Shown: positions 17,293 to 26,513 of the stretch, in pieces | Layout of the letters: every line of letters begins with the position of its first letter | How positions within the stretch are numbered: position 1 is the first letter of the stretch | Source: Ponticaulis sp. | GTDB taxonomy: Bacteria > Pseudomonadota > Alphaproteobacteria > Caulobacterales > Hyphomonadaceae | Assembly: GCA_002723155.1 (NCBI GenBank) | Contig: PBNO01000013.1 | Coordinates: forward strand, 19,749 to 83,748 | Direction: 5' to 3' | DNA: 64,000 nucleotides | Translations under genes and position numbers: made by a program | The notes under the pieces: model-generated | What the model saw: the letters and a program-made list of their open reading frames with translations, nothing else | What the model was told of the DNA's origin: nothing | Database searches by the model: none

Positions 17293-17364
17293 TGAAAAAC
17301 CCGGGCAGTGCCCGGGCCTTTCGAAGGAAGCTGTAGTTTGCCGTGCCAGAGCATGGCGAGAGAC
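17293..17364 (-). ncRNA. Candidate antisense (countertranscribed) RNA in the leader of the RepC-like gene
   Basis: Minus-strand promoter-like TTGCAA (17398-17393) and TAGGGT (17376-17371) are 16 bp apart. A hairpin CCCGGGC/GCCCGGG with a 3-nt loop lies about 50 bp further on and is followed on that strand by TTTTT (17299-17295). Together they would give an RNA of about 70 nt antisense to the leader of the RepC-like gene, like the ctRNA that controls repC in repABC plasmids. Inferred from these elements only. Confidence 0.5.
17295..17316 (-). terminator. Minus-strand intrinsic terminator
   Basis: Perfect 7-bp G/C stem with AGT loop (17300-17316). On the minus strand it is followed by TTTTTC; on the plus strand by CCTTTC, a weaker tail. 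It sits in an otherwise gene-free stretch (17137-17467), so it most likely ends a minus-strand RNA. Confidence 0.75.
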
Positions 17365-17467
17365 AACGGCACCCTACCCGCTCCCTGACAACTTGCAAGC
17401 ATTTTTCGCGATTCTCGCGAGGCTGACTTGCGTCTGCGCCGCACCTCGAGACTGAGGGAGCGAATGA

Positions 17468-18238
17468 ATGAGTATTACCAATTCACAAGGTGGCACAGGA
17501 CAGCGCCGCGGCCTGTCGCTGCTCGGAGACCTTCTCGGGACGCTACCGGGCTACGAGGGCATCGAGCTTGATGCGATCGAGCATCTCCCGAGTGAGGCCG
17601 ATCGCGCGCGCTACAGCGCCAAGATCGCTTTGATGATGCAACAGTTCCCGGAGCAGGGCCGCAAGCCCACAGGGCGGCAGAGGCGTCGCGCCCTGCTGGA
17701 CATCCTCGAAACCTTTGCGAGCCAGGCACCAGTAAGTGTCGCAGTGCCGCCCATCGTGTGGAAGTATCTTCATCTCGCAGGAGCCAAGATATGTGCGCGC
17801 GACGCTGACTGGGACAGTGCAAAGGGCCCGCTCATCGCCGCTTCAAACGATCATTTGCGGCGGGTTCTTGGCTGGAATGCAGCACGAACAAACATCGCGA
17901 AGCTGGCAGAATACGGCTTTGCCGTACCGTACTGCCTCGCCGGAAACGGGAAGCGCTATCTTGGGGGCGACGGAGATGGCGGGACCGAAGATGCATCAGG
18001 GTGGTCGCTAGGGCCGCTGTTGCTGCTGGAAACCTATATTTCGCAGCTCGCCGAGAGGGAAGACGGCCTGCGCCGTCAGCATGTCGAGTTTCCGAGACGG
18101 ATCAAACGTGCAACGAGTGCGGCCTACCGGATCGTACGCGCCTTCGAGCAGGAAAGCTGGGCGCCGGCGACCCGGAAGAAGCTCGAGGCAATCGCCGATG
18201 CGCGTCGACTCTACGGCCGACGGATCCTTTCGGCATAG
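17468..18238 (+). CDS. RepC-like replication initiator, N-terminal and central part
   Basis: 256 aa. The central part matches the RepC initiator pattern: a helix-turn-helix block (AASNDHLRRVLGWNAARTN), then LAEYGFAVPYCLAGNGKRYL, a Gly/Asp turn and the GWSLGPLLLLETYISQL segment, with a coiled, basic C-terminus (RRIKRATSAAYRIVRAF). The frame stops early compared with RepC (about 400 aa), and RepC-like C-terminal sequence continues one frame back. Preceded by a 367-bp leader with a candidate antisense RNA. Either a frameshifted pseudogene, a split initiator or a recoded gene. A second unrelated initiator lies at about 41 kb. Confidence 0.7.
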   Translation: MSITNSQGGTGQRRGLSLLGDLLGTLPGYEGIELDAIEHLPSEADRARYSAKIALMMQQFPEQGRKPTGRQRRRALLDILETFASQAPVSVAVPPIVWKYLHLAGAKICARDADWDSAKGPLIAASNDHLRRVLGWNAARTNIAKLAEYGFAVPYCLAGNGKRYLGGDGDGGTEDASGWSLGPLLLLETYISQLAEREDGLRRQHVEFPRRIKRATSAAYRIVRAFEQESWAPATRKKLEAIADARRLYGRRILSA

Positions 18239-18621
18239 AGCGATCGGGCTTTTCCTGGTCCGAGGCCCCTGCCCTCTTCCAGTTCATCGACGGTTTGATC
18301 GCAATCCCAGATCGGCCGGGCCTCGACGAACTCCACACCCTCGCCCGTTTGAGCCAGATCGGACAGGCAACAGCGGCGCGGGCAAGCGGAAGGATCGGAA
18401 CCGAGGCGGCAATACTTTGCGTGCTCATCACGGCTCACCATCTGCACGCCGGAGAGATCAGGAAAACACCTGACGCCTATATGGCCGCGCTCGTGAAACG
18501 GGCAGCGATCGGCGAGCTGAACATCGGACACACTTTGTTCGGTCGACGTGAGGCGATTTACGGACGCAGGGAAACGAAATCTTCTGTCAGGGTTAATACT
18601 ATGCCAAGATCGAGCCATTAG
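18239..18621 (+). pseudogene. RepC-like C-terminal region in the -1 frame
   Basis: The reading frame one base back from the RepC-like gene stays open across the junction and encodes WSEAPALFQFIDGLIAI, then GRIGTEAAILCVLITAHHL, GEIRKTPDAYMAALVKRA and GELNIGHTLFGRRE. The last block resembles the RepC C-terminus (Gly-Tyr/Ala-Tyr, R-A, G-E-L, S/T-L-F-G). No ATG or ribosome site precedes it; TTG near 18295 is the first conventional alternative start. Best read as the displaced tail of the initiator. Confidence 0.5.
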
Positions 18622-18631
18622 GCAGGAGACC

Positions 18632-18907
18632 ATGCAACCCGAAGCCCTTATCGCCTGGACGTCGCTCTACATTGCTGTCGGCATCATGGCGCTCATTTGC
18701 GCAGTGCTGGCAGTGATGGTCACCGCAGACGACTGGCGGACCAAGCGCTGGCGCCCTGCCCTTTCAACCAAGCTCGACAAGACGCTTCTGATCCCGAAGA
18801 TCTGGCTTCGCTGGCAGGTCAACTACCTGAAAGGGGCGCCGGTGATCTTGGCGATCGCGCTATACTATGCCTGGAGCGTTGGGTTCTCAGTATTCTGGGA
18901 TCTGTGA
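18632..18907 (+). CDS. Small two-helix membrane protein (module copy 1)
   Basis: 91 aa from [17 protein letters not shown] after AGGAG. Helix 1 is [19 protein letters not shown], helix 2 [20 protein letters not shown]. Between them is a basic loop with [12 protein letters not shown] close paralogue lies at 42077-42352 (identical [13 protein letters not shown] and [16 protein letters not shown]). The last 21 bp overlap, tail to tail, a lytic transglycosylase gene, and the same overlap occurs at the second copy. An envelope function coupled to the transglycosylase is a reasonable inference; family unknown. Confidence 0.8.
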   Translation: MQPEALIAWTSLYIAVGIMALICAVLAVMVTADDWRTKRWRPALSTKLDKTLLIPKIWLRWQVNYLKGAPVILAIALYYAWSVGFSVFWDL

Positions 18908-19741
18908 CGACGGCGAAAACGATGCGAGTTGCACGCGCCGGAACGGGTTCGCGGCGAGAAGGACGGGCCGGGCAGCGGGAACGGGAGACCCATCGAGCGT
19001 CGCCATGATGGTACGGACGTAGGCCCGGGTCTCGCTGAAAGGCGGTATCCCGTCGTGCTTCTGGACGTTACCCGGTCCCGCATTGTACGCGGCGAGCGCC
19101 AAATCCCATGACCCGAAGCGATCGAGCTGCTCCTTGAGGTAGCGCGCCCCACCCCGCAGGTTCTCGCGGACATCCCATGGATTGGAGACGCCGAGGTACC
19201 GGGCCGTCCCGGGCATAAGCTGCGCCATCCCCATCGCCCCTGCCCCGCTTCGCGCATACGGCTGATATCGGCTTTCCTGCGACACCAGCGCATCGAAGAG
19301 TGCCACCGGAACACCGGCCTCGCACGCGGCCGTCAGGACATCGCTGAAATACAAGCGGCGACGTGCTTGGGCTTCCCCGCTGATCCCGAAACGGGGAAAA
19401 TATCCGCTGGTCAAGCAGTCCGGATCGGCAAACGCTGGCGTAGTGTAAACCGACCGCGCAACGAAGGGAGAGCGCCCTCCCCTCATCCAGGACGGAACGT
19501 AAGGACGCTCCGGCACCTCCTCGAGCGTTGGATCTTCAGACGCCATAGCATCGAACTCCGCCTGCAAGCCCCACGTGTCCGCGGCCGCAGGCTGTTCGAC
19601 TGGTTCAGGTTTCGCGACCGAACCCGGAACGAGAACGGAAAATGCTGACTCGCGATCCGAGGAAAACGCATCGAGCCTGGCTTGCTGGGCGCTCACCTGG
19701 GAGGCGACAAGCGCCAGAGCGGCAACGGCAATCTTTTTCAT
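18887..19741 (-). CDS. Lytic transglycosylase, SLT family (module copy 1)
   Basis: 284 aa, periplasmic, cleaves peptidoglycan glycan strands, commonly for local wall opening around conjugation machines. Signal peptide [21 protein letters not shown] Pro/Glu-rich linker is followed by the SLT domain with catalytic Glu in [20 protein letters not shown], then [28 protein letters not shown] and [18 protein letters not shown] lies 7 nt before the ATG. Convergent with the preceding small membrane gene. Confidence 0.92.
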   Translation of the reverse strand: MKKIAVAALALVASQVSAQQARLDAFSSDRESAFSVLVPGSVAKPEPVEQPAAADTWGLQAEFDAMASEDPTLEEVPERPYVPSWMRGGRSPFVARSVYTTPAFADPDCLTSGYFPRFGISGEAQARRRLYFSDVLTAACEAGVPVALFDALVSQESRYQPYARSGAGAMGMAQLMPGTARYLGVSNPWDVRENLRGGARYLKEQLDRFGSWDLALAAYNAGPGNVQKHDGIPPFSETRAYVRTIMATLDGSPVPAARPVLLAANPFRRVQLASFSPSSQIPEY

Positions 19742-19833
19742 AACCACACCTTTCAGCGTGGTTCGGTTATCGCTCTATCGTCCTATGGCCATCCGTATAC
19801 GAACGCAAGAGGATAGCGAGGCGAAAGCTCAAC

Positions 19834-19871
19834 GGGGTCACGACATAGAAGGGGCCCAGATATACGCTAAG
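19834..19871 (+). repeat. 38-bp terminal inverted repeat of a Tn3-family remnant
   Basis: Starts GGGG and ends ACGCTAAG, the hallmark ends of Tn3/Tn21-type 38-bp repeats. It overlaps the stop codon of the truncated transposase as expected for a transposase-end terminus. The partner repeat was not found. Confidence 0.75.
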
Positions 19872-21297
19872 GAATTTGCGGCACCGGAAGGGAAAGCATG
19901 TTCCGTAGCGGGCGCATGTCACCGGCGAGAGAGGGAGCGTCCGTCCAGAGGTAGTCGCCGGTCAGGTTTATGTGTTGCCAACCGAGCGGCGAGAGATGGC
20001 GCAAAAATTCGTTGGGCACGAGATATCCGTTGCGCTCGTGTTGCCGAAGCGCGGCTTCGAGATAGGTCGTGTTCCACAGCACGATCGCGCCGGCAACGAG
20101 GTTGAGCGCGTTGGCGCGGTGGCTTTGTGATTGAATCCCGTGATCGCGCAGGCGGCCGAGCCGGTGAAAAAAGATTGCCCTCTTCAGAGCGTTTTCCGCT
20201 TCGCCTTTGTTGAGCTCTTGGGTCGCGCGGCGACGCTCTTCGGGGTTTTCGATCCAGTCCAGCGTGAACAAAGTGCGCTCGACCCGTCCGATCTCGCGTA
20301 GCGCCAAGGCGAGTCCGTTCGCGCGCGGATAGGAGCCGAGCCTTTCAAGCATCGCCGAAGCGCTGGTGACGCCGGTGCGGATTGATGCAGCAAGCCGCAG
20401 GATGTCGTCCCAATGCGCCGCTATCAGTTTCTCGTCGATTGGCGCGGCAACAAGCGGGCCGATTTCGTCGCCTGGGATCAATCCGCTGAACAGATGAAGC
20501 TTGCGAGCGGCGATGTTCGGGATACGCGGTGCGAAGCGAAATCCGAGCAGGTGACAGAGCGCGAAGACATGGTCTGAAACCCCGCCGCCATCGGTGTGAT
20601 GACGTTCGATGCGCAGCTCGGCACCGTGATGCAATAAGCCGTCAAGAACATGCGCCGCCTCGCCTGCGGTCGCCGAGATGACCTTGCTGTGGAAGGGCGC
20701 ATAGCGGTCTGAAACGTGGGTATAGAAGGAAACTGAAGGCTCCGATCCCTTGTGAGGATTGATCGCACCTGTAGCTTGGGCCCGCCGGTCGAGCGGGAAA
20801 TGCTGACCATCGGAGCTTGAGGCGATCCCATCACCAAAATGGCTGGCGAGCGGCATTTGCTGTTGTGCATTCACGAGGCGGGAAAGCGCGGCCCCGTAGG
20901 TATCTTCACGCAGATGCCATGATGCGGCCCATGACAGCTGGCGCTGAGTTACGAGGCTGCATGCCTCGGCCATTCGGGAGTGACCCAGGTTGGTTGCGTC
21001 CGCCAGCACGGCCATAAGTATCGTCCGAGGTTCGTCATGCTGACGACCCGTCGACACATGCGTGAAGCAGTCTGAAAACCCAGTCCAGCGATCAACGTCT
21101 GCGAGAAGGTCTGTGATACGGATCGCAGGCAGCTGCGCGTAGAGCGGCGCGAGCATACCTTCTGCGTCCTCGGGAACCAACGCAGTCAGAGGCGAGATCT
21201 TCAGCCGCCCGGCACGCAGATCGACGTCCCTGAGCTCTTCGCGCGCCAGCTTGCCGCGAAACTGCGTAAGCCGGTCTTCAATCTCCTCCCGCTTCAT
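19867..21297 (-). pseudogene. tnpA: Tn3-family transposase, 5'-truncated
   Basis: The 476 remaining residues correspond to the C-terminal half of a Tn3-family TnpA (usual length about 980-1000). They include SHFGDGIASSSDGQHFP (first Asp), ERHHTDGGGVSDHVF (second Asp) and LNKGEAENAL (Glu) of the DDE site. The apparent first codon abuts the left end of the next Tn3 element, so the start is an artefact of truncation. It is about as similar to the intact TnpA nearby as expected for another subgroup, so it is a separate element. Confidence 0.9.
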
Positions 21298-21334
21298 GGG
21301 GTGACGACACGAAAGTGTCGCCTGCGTACGCCAG
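21298..21334 (+). repeat. Left terminal inverted repeat of the Tn3-family transposon
   Basis: Begins GGGGTGACGACACGAAAGTG and shares GACACGAAAGT and GCGTACGCCAG with the reverse complement of the right end. Confidence 0.85.
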
Positions 21335-21366
21335 CCCGGAAGGCGTGGTGAACGGCGGATGGTGGG

Positions 21367-22524
21367 TCAGCGTGAAGGCCAAACCCAACGGAAGTAATGG
21401 TCTTCGTCGCTATGCAGGAATGTCTCGCCGCAGTCCTTCTCCAACCGGTATGTTCTGGTGTCTGGATCGCCTGCCAGGCCGGTGAGCAGCCGTTCGCTGT
21501 GCGAGACTACGACGATCTGGCAGGTCTTTGCCGCTGTGGTCAGGAGCCGGGCCAGCGGATCCAGCAAGGTTGGGTGGAGACTGGATTCCGGTTCGTTGAG
21601 GATGAGGATTTCCGGTTTGCTCGGTGCCAGCAGTGCGGCACACAGCATGATGTAGCGCAGGGTGCCGTCCGACAGTTCGCTGGCCCGTAATGGCCGGAGC
21701 AGACCGCGCTGCCGCATGGCGATGCTGCCGTCCTCGCCGCTGCCGACCGACGATCCGGGAAAGGCGTCCTCGATCGCGTCGTTGAAAGCCGCACCTTCAC
21801 CGATCGCATGGATCGTCGCGATTGCCGCGGCCAGATCGGCACCGTCATTGGCCAGTGCCGGCGTGTAGGTGACGATCTGGGCCTTTCGCGCTGGTGCGTC
21901 CACGTCGGTGCGCAGGTTGTCGTAGAAGCGCCAGTTGCGCATGCGCTCGCGCATTAGGAGCATTTCCAGCCCGTCCTCGCGATCGGAGGAATGGGTGACC
22001 ATGCTGTCGAAGGGGTGGAGATTCTCCATCCCGGTCCGCCATTCGCCCGTCGCCGCCCGCCGGACACGGATCATCGGGCCGCGGCGTTCCGCGAACAGGT
22101 TCGCCCGGCCAAGAATGCCGCCTGTCCACATTGCCTCGACCTTGATCTCCGGGTCGAAGGCGAAGGTCGACCCCGGCAAGGGCAGGCCCAGATCGATGGC
22201 ATAGCCCAGATCGTCACCGGAGAAACCAAGGCGCAGGCTGACGGGACCGGATCGCACAGTTCCCTGGATGGGGAACTTGCCGCTTCGCATGTCCTGGCTG
22301 ATGCGCTCGGGACCTGCCCATAGCGTCGAGTGCAGGCCGCCTTCGCGCGCGAGGGAGTTGATCAGACGCCCTTGCGCCACATCGGCGAGCAGGCGCAGGG
22401 CGCGGTAGACGCTGGATTTGCCGGTCCCGTTGGCGCCGGTGATGATCGTCAGCGGGGCAAGCAGCAGCTTGATGTCCCGGAGGGAGCGGTAGCCGGAGAC
22501 GGCCAGTTGTGAAATCACCGGCAT
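21367..22524 (-). CDS. AAA family ATPase (SMC/RecF/OLD-like), transposon passenger
   Basis: About 385 aa. ABC-type ATPase head: Walker A TIITGANGTGKSSVYRAL, signature-like ELSDGTLRYIML, Walker B KPEILILNEPESSLHP and a His-containing switch VVVSHSERLL. Resembles predicted ATPases of the COG4637/OLD-like group, several of which act in defence or DNA repair; no attached TOPRIM or nuclease domain is visible. The start is ambiguous: the ATG directly follows GGAGG, while a GTG two codons later has ideal 6-nt spacing. The chain tnpR, small protein, ATPase is coupled through overlaps, so all three are probably one transcript. Confidence 0.85.
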   Translation of the reverse strand: MPVISQLAVSGYRSLRDIKLLLAPLTIITGANGTGKSSVYRALRLLADVAQGRLINSLAREGGLHSTLWAGPERISQDMRSGKFPIQGTVRSGPVSLRLGFSGDDLGYAIDLGLPLPGSTFAFDPEIKVEAMWTGGILGRANLFAERRGPMIRVRRAATGEWRTGMENLHPFDSMVTHSSDREDGLEMLLMRERMRNWRFYDNLRTDVDAPARKAQIVTYTPALANDGADLAAAIATIHAIGEGAAFNDAIEDAFPGSSVGSGEDGSIAMRQRGLLRPLRASELSDGTLRYIMLCAALLAPSKPEILILNEPESSLHPTLLDPLARLLTTAAKTCQIVVVSHSERLLTGLAGDPDTRTYRLEKDCGETFLHSDEDHYFRWVWPSR

Positions 22525-22532
22525 CCTCCGCC

Positions 22533-22802
22533 TCAACGTCTAAACGGGATGACGACGGCCTGGTCGAGAAAGGCGCGCATGCCCTCTTCCTCGACGGTGC
22601 GCCGGAAGGCGGCCCATGCGGCATCGTCGGTGATGAAGGGATCGTCCCACACCGTCGAGGTGCCGCTCTGGTTCACCACCTCCAGCGTCCAGCCCGGCTC
22701 GTCTTCGAGGCGGATGATGTGGACCTCGACCGTGATGCCTTGCTCGGTGACGGTGCCGGACAGGCCGGAGGTGACGATGTTCGGATCGCGTTCGCCTGTC
22801 AT
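22533..22802 (-). CDS. Small hypothetical protein, transposon passenger
   Basis: 89 aa, acidic, beta-rich (GITVEVHIIRLEDEPGWTLE, GTSTVWDDPFITDDAAW, ending VVIPFRR). Overlaps the end of the resolvase gene by ATGA and lies directly before the ATPase gene. Family not recognised. Genetic coupling suggests it works with the ATPase, for example as a partner or antidote, which is untested. Confidence 0.75.
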   Translation of the reverse strand: MTGERDPNIVTSGLSGTVTEQGITVEVHIIRLEDEPGWTLEVVNQSGTSTVWDDPFITDDAAWAAFRRTVEEEGMRAFLDQAVVIPFRR

Positions 22803-23389
22803 GCGCCTGTCCTCGCCGTTCCGCCGACGCGCTGTGCGCCCGCACCTTCCAGCGCCTTGTAGAGCGCCGTCTTGCCGATCTTCAGCCGCGCGGCCGCCTC
22901 GCGCACCGTCAGGCCTGCGGCAATGTGCGCGCGCGCCTTGCGCAGCTTGTCAGGTGTGACGACCGGACGCCGCCCACCCTGCGCCCCGCGCTCACGCGCG
23001 GCACGCAGGCCGGCTTGCGTGCGCTCGCGGATCAGGTCGCGTTCGAACTGGGCCAGGCTGCCGAAGATGTTGAACACCAGCATCCCGCCCGGCGTCGTGG
23101 TGTCGATGTTCTCGGTCAGCGAGCGGAATCCAATCCCGCGCACTGCCAGGTCGCCAACTTGCGCGATCAGATGGCGCATCGAGCGGCCGAGGCGGTCGAG
23201 CTTCCAGACGACCAGCGTGTCGCCGGCCCGCAGATAGGCGAGCGCCTCGGCGAGCCCCGGCCGGTCAGCCCTGGCCCCCGACGCCTGATCGTCGAACGTG
23301 CGCTCGCAACCGGCGCGGACCAGCGCGTCATGCTGGAGCGCCAGCTTCTGGTCGGCGGTGGAGACGCGCGCATAGCCGATCAGCGCCAT
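22799..23389 (-). CDS. tnpR: Serine resolvase of Tn3-family transposon
   Basis: 196 aa serine recombinase. Catalytic Ser in MALIGYARVSTADQ, Arg-rich core LVVWKLDRLGRSMRHLI, E-helix FGSLAQFERDLIRERTQAGL, and a C-terminal Hin-type HTH (GLTVREAAARLKIGKTALYK). Resolves cointegrates at the adjacent res region. The ATG at MALIGY was chosen because the longer frame would run into res. Confidence 0.95.
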   Translation of the reverse strand: MALIGYARVSTADQKLALQHDALVRAGCERTFDDQASGARADRPGLAEALAYLRAGDTLVVWKLDRLGRSMRHLIAQVGDLAVRGIGFRSLTENIDTTTPGGMLVFNIFGSLAQFERDLIRERTQAGLRAARERGAQGGRRPVVTPDKLRKARAHIAAGLTVREAAARLKIGKTALYKALEGAGAQRVGGTARTGA

Positions 23390-23528
23390 GCGCGGGTCCG
23401 AAGTGTCCGTTTTCGCATCTCCACGCGATCTTGTCCGAATCGCCGTCGAAGGTCCAGAGTTGACGGACACATTCACGCTGGCCGTACAATCACCGTCTGA
23501 CGGACAGCCTCAAGGAGGTTCAGGGTTC
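23390..23528. promoter_or_regulatory. res-like region between tnpR and tnpA
   Basis: 139-bp divergent spacer with repeated GTCCG/CGGAC elements (GTGTCCGTTTTC, TTGTCCGAA, TTGACGGACAC, CTGACGGACAG), the arrangement expected for resolvase subsites and the divergent promoters. Subsite boundaries were not resolved. Confidence 0.6.
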
Positions 23529-26483
23529 ATGGCGAGGCGACGCCTGCTCACCCGCGAGGCGCTGGCGCGTCAGTTCGATCCCCCGACCGACGAACGCGAG
23601 ATCGCGCGACATTTCACCCTGTCACGCGAGGATCTCGATTGGGTTTCGATCCGGCGTGGTCCCGCATCGCAGCTCGGTTACGCCATGACGCTTCTTTATA
23701 TGCGCTGGCCCGGGCGGGTACTCGGCGCGGACGAGACGCCGCCCGCATCAGTCCTGTCATTCGTCGCCCGTCAGCTCGATGTGCCTGAGGCGGCCTGGCG
23801 TGACTATGGCCGTCGTGATCCGACGCGCCGTGCGCATCTCGCCGATCTGGCACGGCGCCTGGGCTATCGAGCGTTCGGCCGGACCGACTTCCACGCACTG
23901 GCCACCTTCGCCATGCCCGTGGCGCAGACCATCATCCAGCCATTGCAGCTGGCCGAGATCGTCATCGACGAAATGCGACGTCGTCGCCTGTTGCTGCCGC
24001 CCGTCACCGTCATCGAGGCAATCGTACGACGATCGCGCCGGCAGGCCGACGAACTCGTCCACGATGTGCTGACCGAGGGGCTGGGTGATGGCGGACGTAC
24101 CCGCCTCGATGCGCTGCTCGCCCGTCGTGGCGACCGGGGTGCGACGTGGCTGTCGTGGCTGCGCAACCCGCCGCTGTCGCCGGCACCGCGCAACGTCATG
24201 CGCCTGCTTGAACGACTGGATCATGTCCGGGCGATCGGACTGGCCCCGGCGCGAGCTGCGACGATCCCCACCGCGGCCTTCGACCGCATCGCCGACGAAG
24301 CCGTGCGGATCACGCCGCAGCATCTGGCGGAACTGCCCGACCAGCGCCGTCATGCCGTCCTGGCAGCGGCCGCGCTGCGGCTTCGCGAGAGCCTCGCCGA
24401 TGCGGTGCTGACGATGATGGACAAGCTGCTCGGCAGCATGATGCGGCGCGCCGAGAACCGGACGCGGGACAAGGCGCTGGGTACGATCCGCGCGCTCCAA
24501 ACACAGTTGCGCCTGCTCACTGGCTCCTGCCGCCTCCTGATCGATGCACGAGCGCAAGGGCTGGACTCGCTTGCCGCGATGGCGATCGACTGGGAGAAAC
24601 TGAGGACAGCAGTCGGGGAGGCGGAGATACTGGTCGCACCGGAGACGACCGACCGTACCGCCGAGCTGATCGACCGGCATCGTTCGCTGCGCCCGGTGAT
24701 TGGGCCGTTCCTCAACGCCTTCACCTTCCAGGGTGCTGGCCCGGTGCAAGGGCTGCTCGATGCGGTCCGGGTCGTCGGCGATGTCTATCGGACCGGCAGG
24801 CGGCGCCTACCCGACAATCCACCGCTTCGCTTCGTGCCGCCATCGTGGCGGCCTTTTGTGCTGCGCGACGGGCAGGTCGTCCGCGCAGCCTATGAACTGT
24901 GCGCTCTCACCCAGTTGCGCGACCGGCTGCGTGCCGGCGACATATGGGTGGAGGAAAGCCGCCAGTATCGTGCTTTCGACAGCTACCTCCTGCCGCCCGC
25001 CACATTCGCGGCGCTACGCGATCGCGGGCCGTTGCCGTTGGCGATCGACACCGACTTCGATACCTTCATTGCCGGTCGCCGCGCCCGCCTCGATACCGCG
25101 ATCGAACAAGTCACGGCGCTTGCCCGGCAGGGGGAACTGCCTCAGGTACGGCTCGACGCCGGCGGGCTCGTCATCTCGCCGCTCAAGGCCATGACCCTGC
25201 CCGATGCGGAGGACGTGCGGCGCATGGTCTACGACCGCCTGCCGCGTGTGAAGATCACCGATCTGTTGCTGGAGGTCGATGGCTGGACCGGCTTTTCCGA
25301 ATGCTTCACTCATCGACGCTCCGGTCGACCGGCCGATGATCGTAACGCGCTTCTCACCGTGATCCTGGCGGACGGCATCAATCTCGGCCTGACGCGCATG
25401 GCGGATACCTGCCAGGCGGCCACCCTGCGCCAGCTCGCACATCTGCATGACTGGCACGTCAGCGAGAGCGCCTATGGCGCAGCGCTGGCGCGACTGATCG
25501 ACGCGCATCGCGCCCTGCCGCTAAGCAGCCTGTGGGGCGACGGCACCACGTCGTCGAGCGATGGCCAGCTCTTTCACGCCGGCGGGCGCGGGGCTGCGAT
25601 CGGTGTCATCAACGCGCGTAACGGCAACGAACCCGGCGTCAGCTTCTACACCCACATTTCGGATCAATATGACCCGTTCGCGAGCAGGGTGATCGCGGCG
25701 ACAGCAGGCGAGGCGCCCTATGTCCTTGACGGGCTGCTCTACCATGCCACCGGTCTGTCGATCGAAGAACATTACACCGATACCGGCGGGGCCTCCGACC
25801 ATGTATTTGGCCTCATGCCGTTCTTCGGCTACCGCTTCGCGCCGCGTTTGCGGGATCTGAAGGAACGGCGCCTGCATCTGCTGCCGCAGCAGGATGCCGG
25901 GGCGCTGCTCGCCGGACTGACCGGCGATCCGGTCGCGGTCGGCCACGTCGCTGACCATTGGGACGAACTGCTCCGGCTCGTCACCTCGATCCGCAGCGGC
26001 ACCGTCACCGCCTCCGCGATGCTGCGCCGGTTGTCCGCCTATCCACGCCAGAACGGCCTTGCCCTCGCGTTGCGCGATGTCGGTCGGATCGAACGCTCGA
26101 TCTTCATGCTCGACTGGTTGCGCGACATCGACCTGCGCCGGCGTGCCCAGGCCGGGCTCAACAAGGGAGAGGCGCGCAACGCTCTCGCGCGAGCCCTGTT
26201 CTTCAACCAGCTCGGCGAACTGCGCGACCGCCGGTTCGAAAATCAGACCTACCGCGCCTCCGGGCTCAACCTGCTCGTCGCCGCCATCATTCTGTGGAAC
26301 ACCCGCTATCTCGAACAAGCTATCGCCGGCATGGCGGTGCCGCCTGAAGCCGCCCGCCACATCGCACCGCTCGGGTGGGAGCATATCTCACTCACCGGCG
26401 ACTATCGATGGAACACCGACGAGCGCCCTCCCGCCGGCCGGCTTAGGCCGCTACGCACACCCGCATCGTTGCTCGCTGCATGA
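23529..26483 (+). CDS. tnpA: Tn3-family transposase, full length
   Basis: 984 aa DDE transposase. N-terminal DUF4158-type DNA-binding region (MARRRLLTREALARQF) and C-terminal catalytic domain with LWGDGTTSSSDGQLF (Asp), EEHYTDTGGASDHVF (Asp) and GLNKGEARNAL (Glu), ending in HIAPLGWEHISLTGDY. AAGGAGG precedes the ATG. Appears intact. Confidence 0.96.
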   Translation: MARRRLLTREALARQFDPPTDEREIARHFTLSREDLDWVSIRRGPASQLGYAMTLLYMRWPGRVLGADETPPASVLSFVARQLDVPEAAWRDYGRRDPTRRAHLADLARRLGYRAFGRTDFHALATFAMPVAQTIIQPLQLAEIVIDEMRRRRLLLPPVTVIEAIVRRSRRQADELVHDVLTEGLGDGGRTRLDALLARRGDRGATWLSWLRNPPLSPAPRNVMRLLERLDHVRAIGLAPARAATIPTAAFDRIADEAVRITPQHLAELPDQRRHAVLAAAALRLRESLADAVLTMMDKLLGSMMRRAENRTRDKALGTIRALQTQLRLLTGSCRLLIDARAQGLDSLAAMAIDWEKLRTAVGEAEILVAPETTDRTAELIDRHRSLRPVIGPFLNAFTFQGAGPVQGLLDAVRVVGDVYRTGRRRLPDNPPLRFVPPSWRPFVLRDGQVVRAAYELCALTQLRDRLRAGDIWVEESRQYRAFDSYLLPPATFAALRDRGPLPLAIDTDFDTFIAGRRARLDTAIEQVTALARQGELPQVRLDAGGLVISPLKAMTLPDAEDVRRMVYDRLPRVKITDLLLEVDGWTGFSECFTHRRSGRPADDRNALLTVILADGINLGLTRMADTCQAATLRQLAHLHDWHVSESAYGAALARLIDAHRALPLSSLWGDGTTSSSDGQLFHAGGRGAAIGVINARNGNEPGVSFYTHISDQYDPFASRVIAATAGEAPYVLDGLLYHATGLSIEEHYTDTGGASDHVFGLMPFFGYRFAPRLRDLKERRLHLLPQQDAGALLAGLTGDPVAVGHVADHWDELLRLVTSIRSGTVTASAMLRRLSAYPRQNGLALALRDVGRIERSIFMLDWLRDIDLRRRAQAGLNKGEARNALARALFFNQLGELRDRRFENQTYRASGLNLLVAAIILWNTRYLEQAIAGMAVPPEAARHIAPLGWEHISLTGDYRWNTDERPPAGRLRPLRTPASLLAA

Positions 26484-26513
26484 CGCGGCCACGTGTTCGC
26501 CTATCGTTCACGT

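Noticed and set aside
18220-18240. Programmed -1 frameshift site in the RepC-like gene
   Set aside because: The junction (ATC CTT TCG GCA TAG) has no canonical X-XXY-YYZ slippery heptamer or clear downstream structure; left as possible recoding only.
23388-23528. Extra 47 N-terminal residues for the intact transposase
   Set aside because: The extension is read from the res region; the ATG at 23529 has AAGGAGG in front and matches the family N-terminus.
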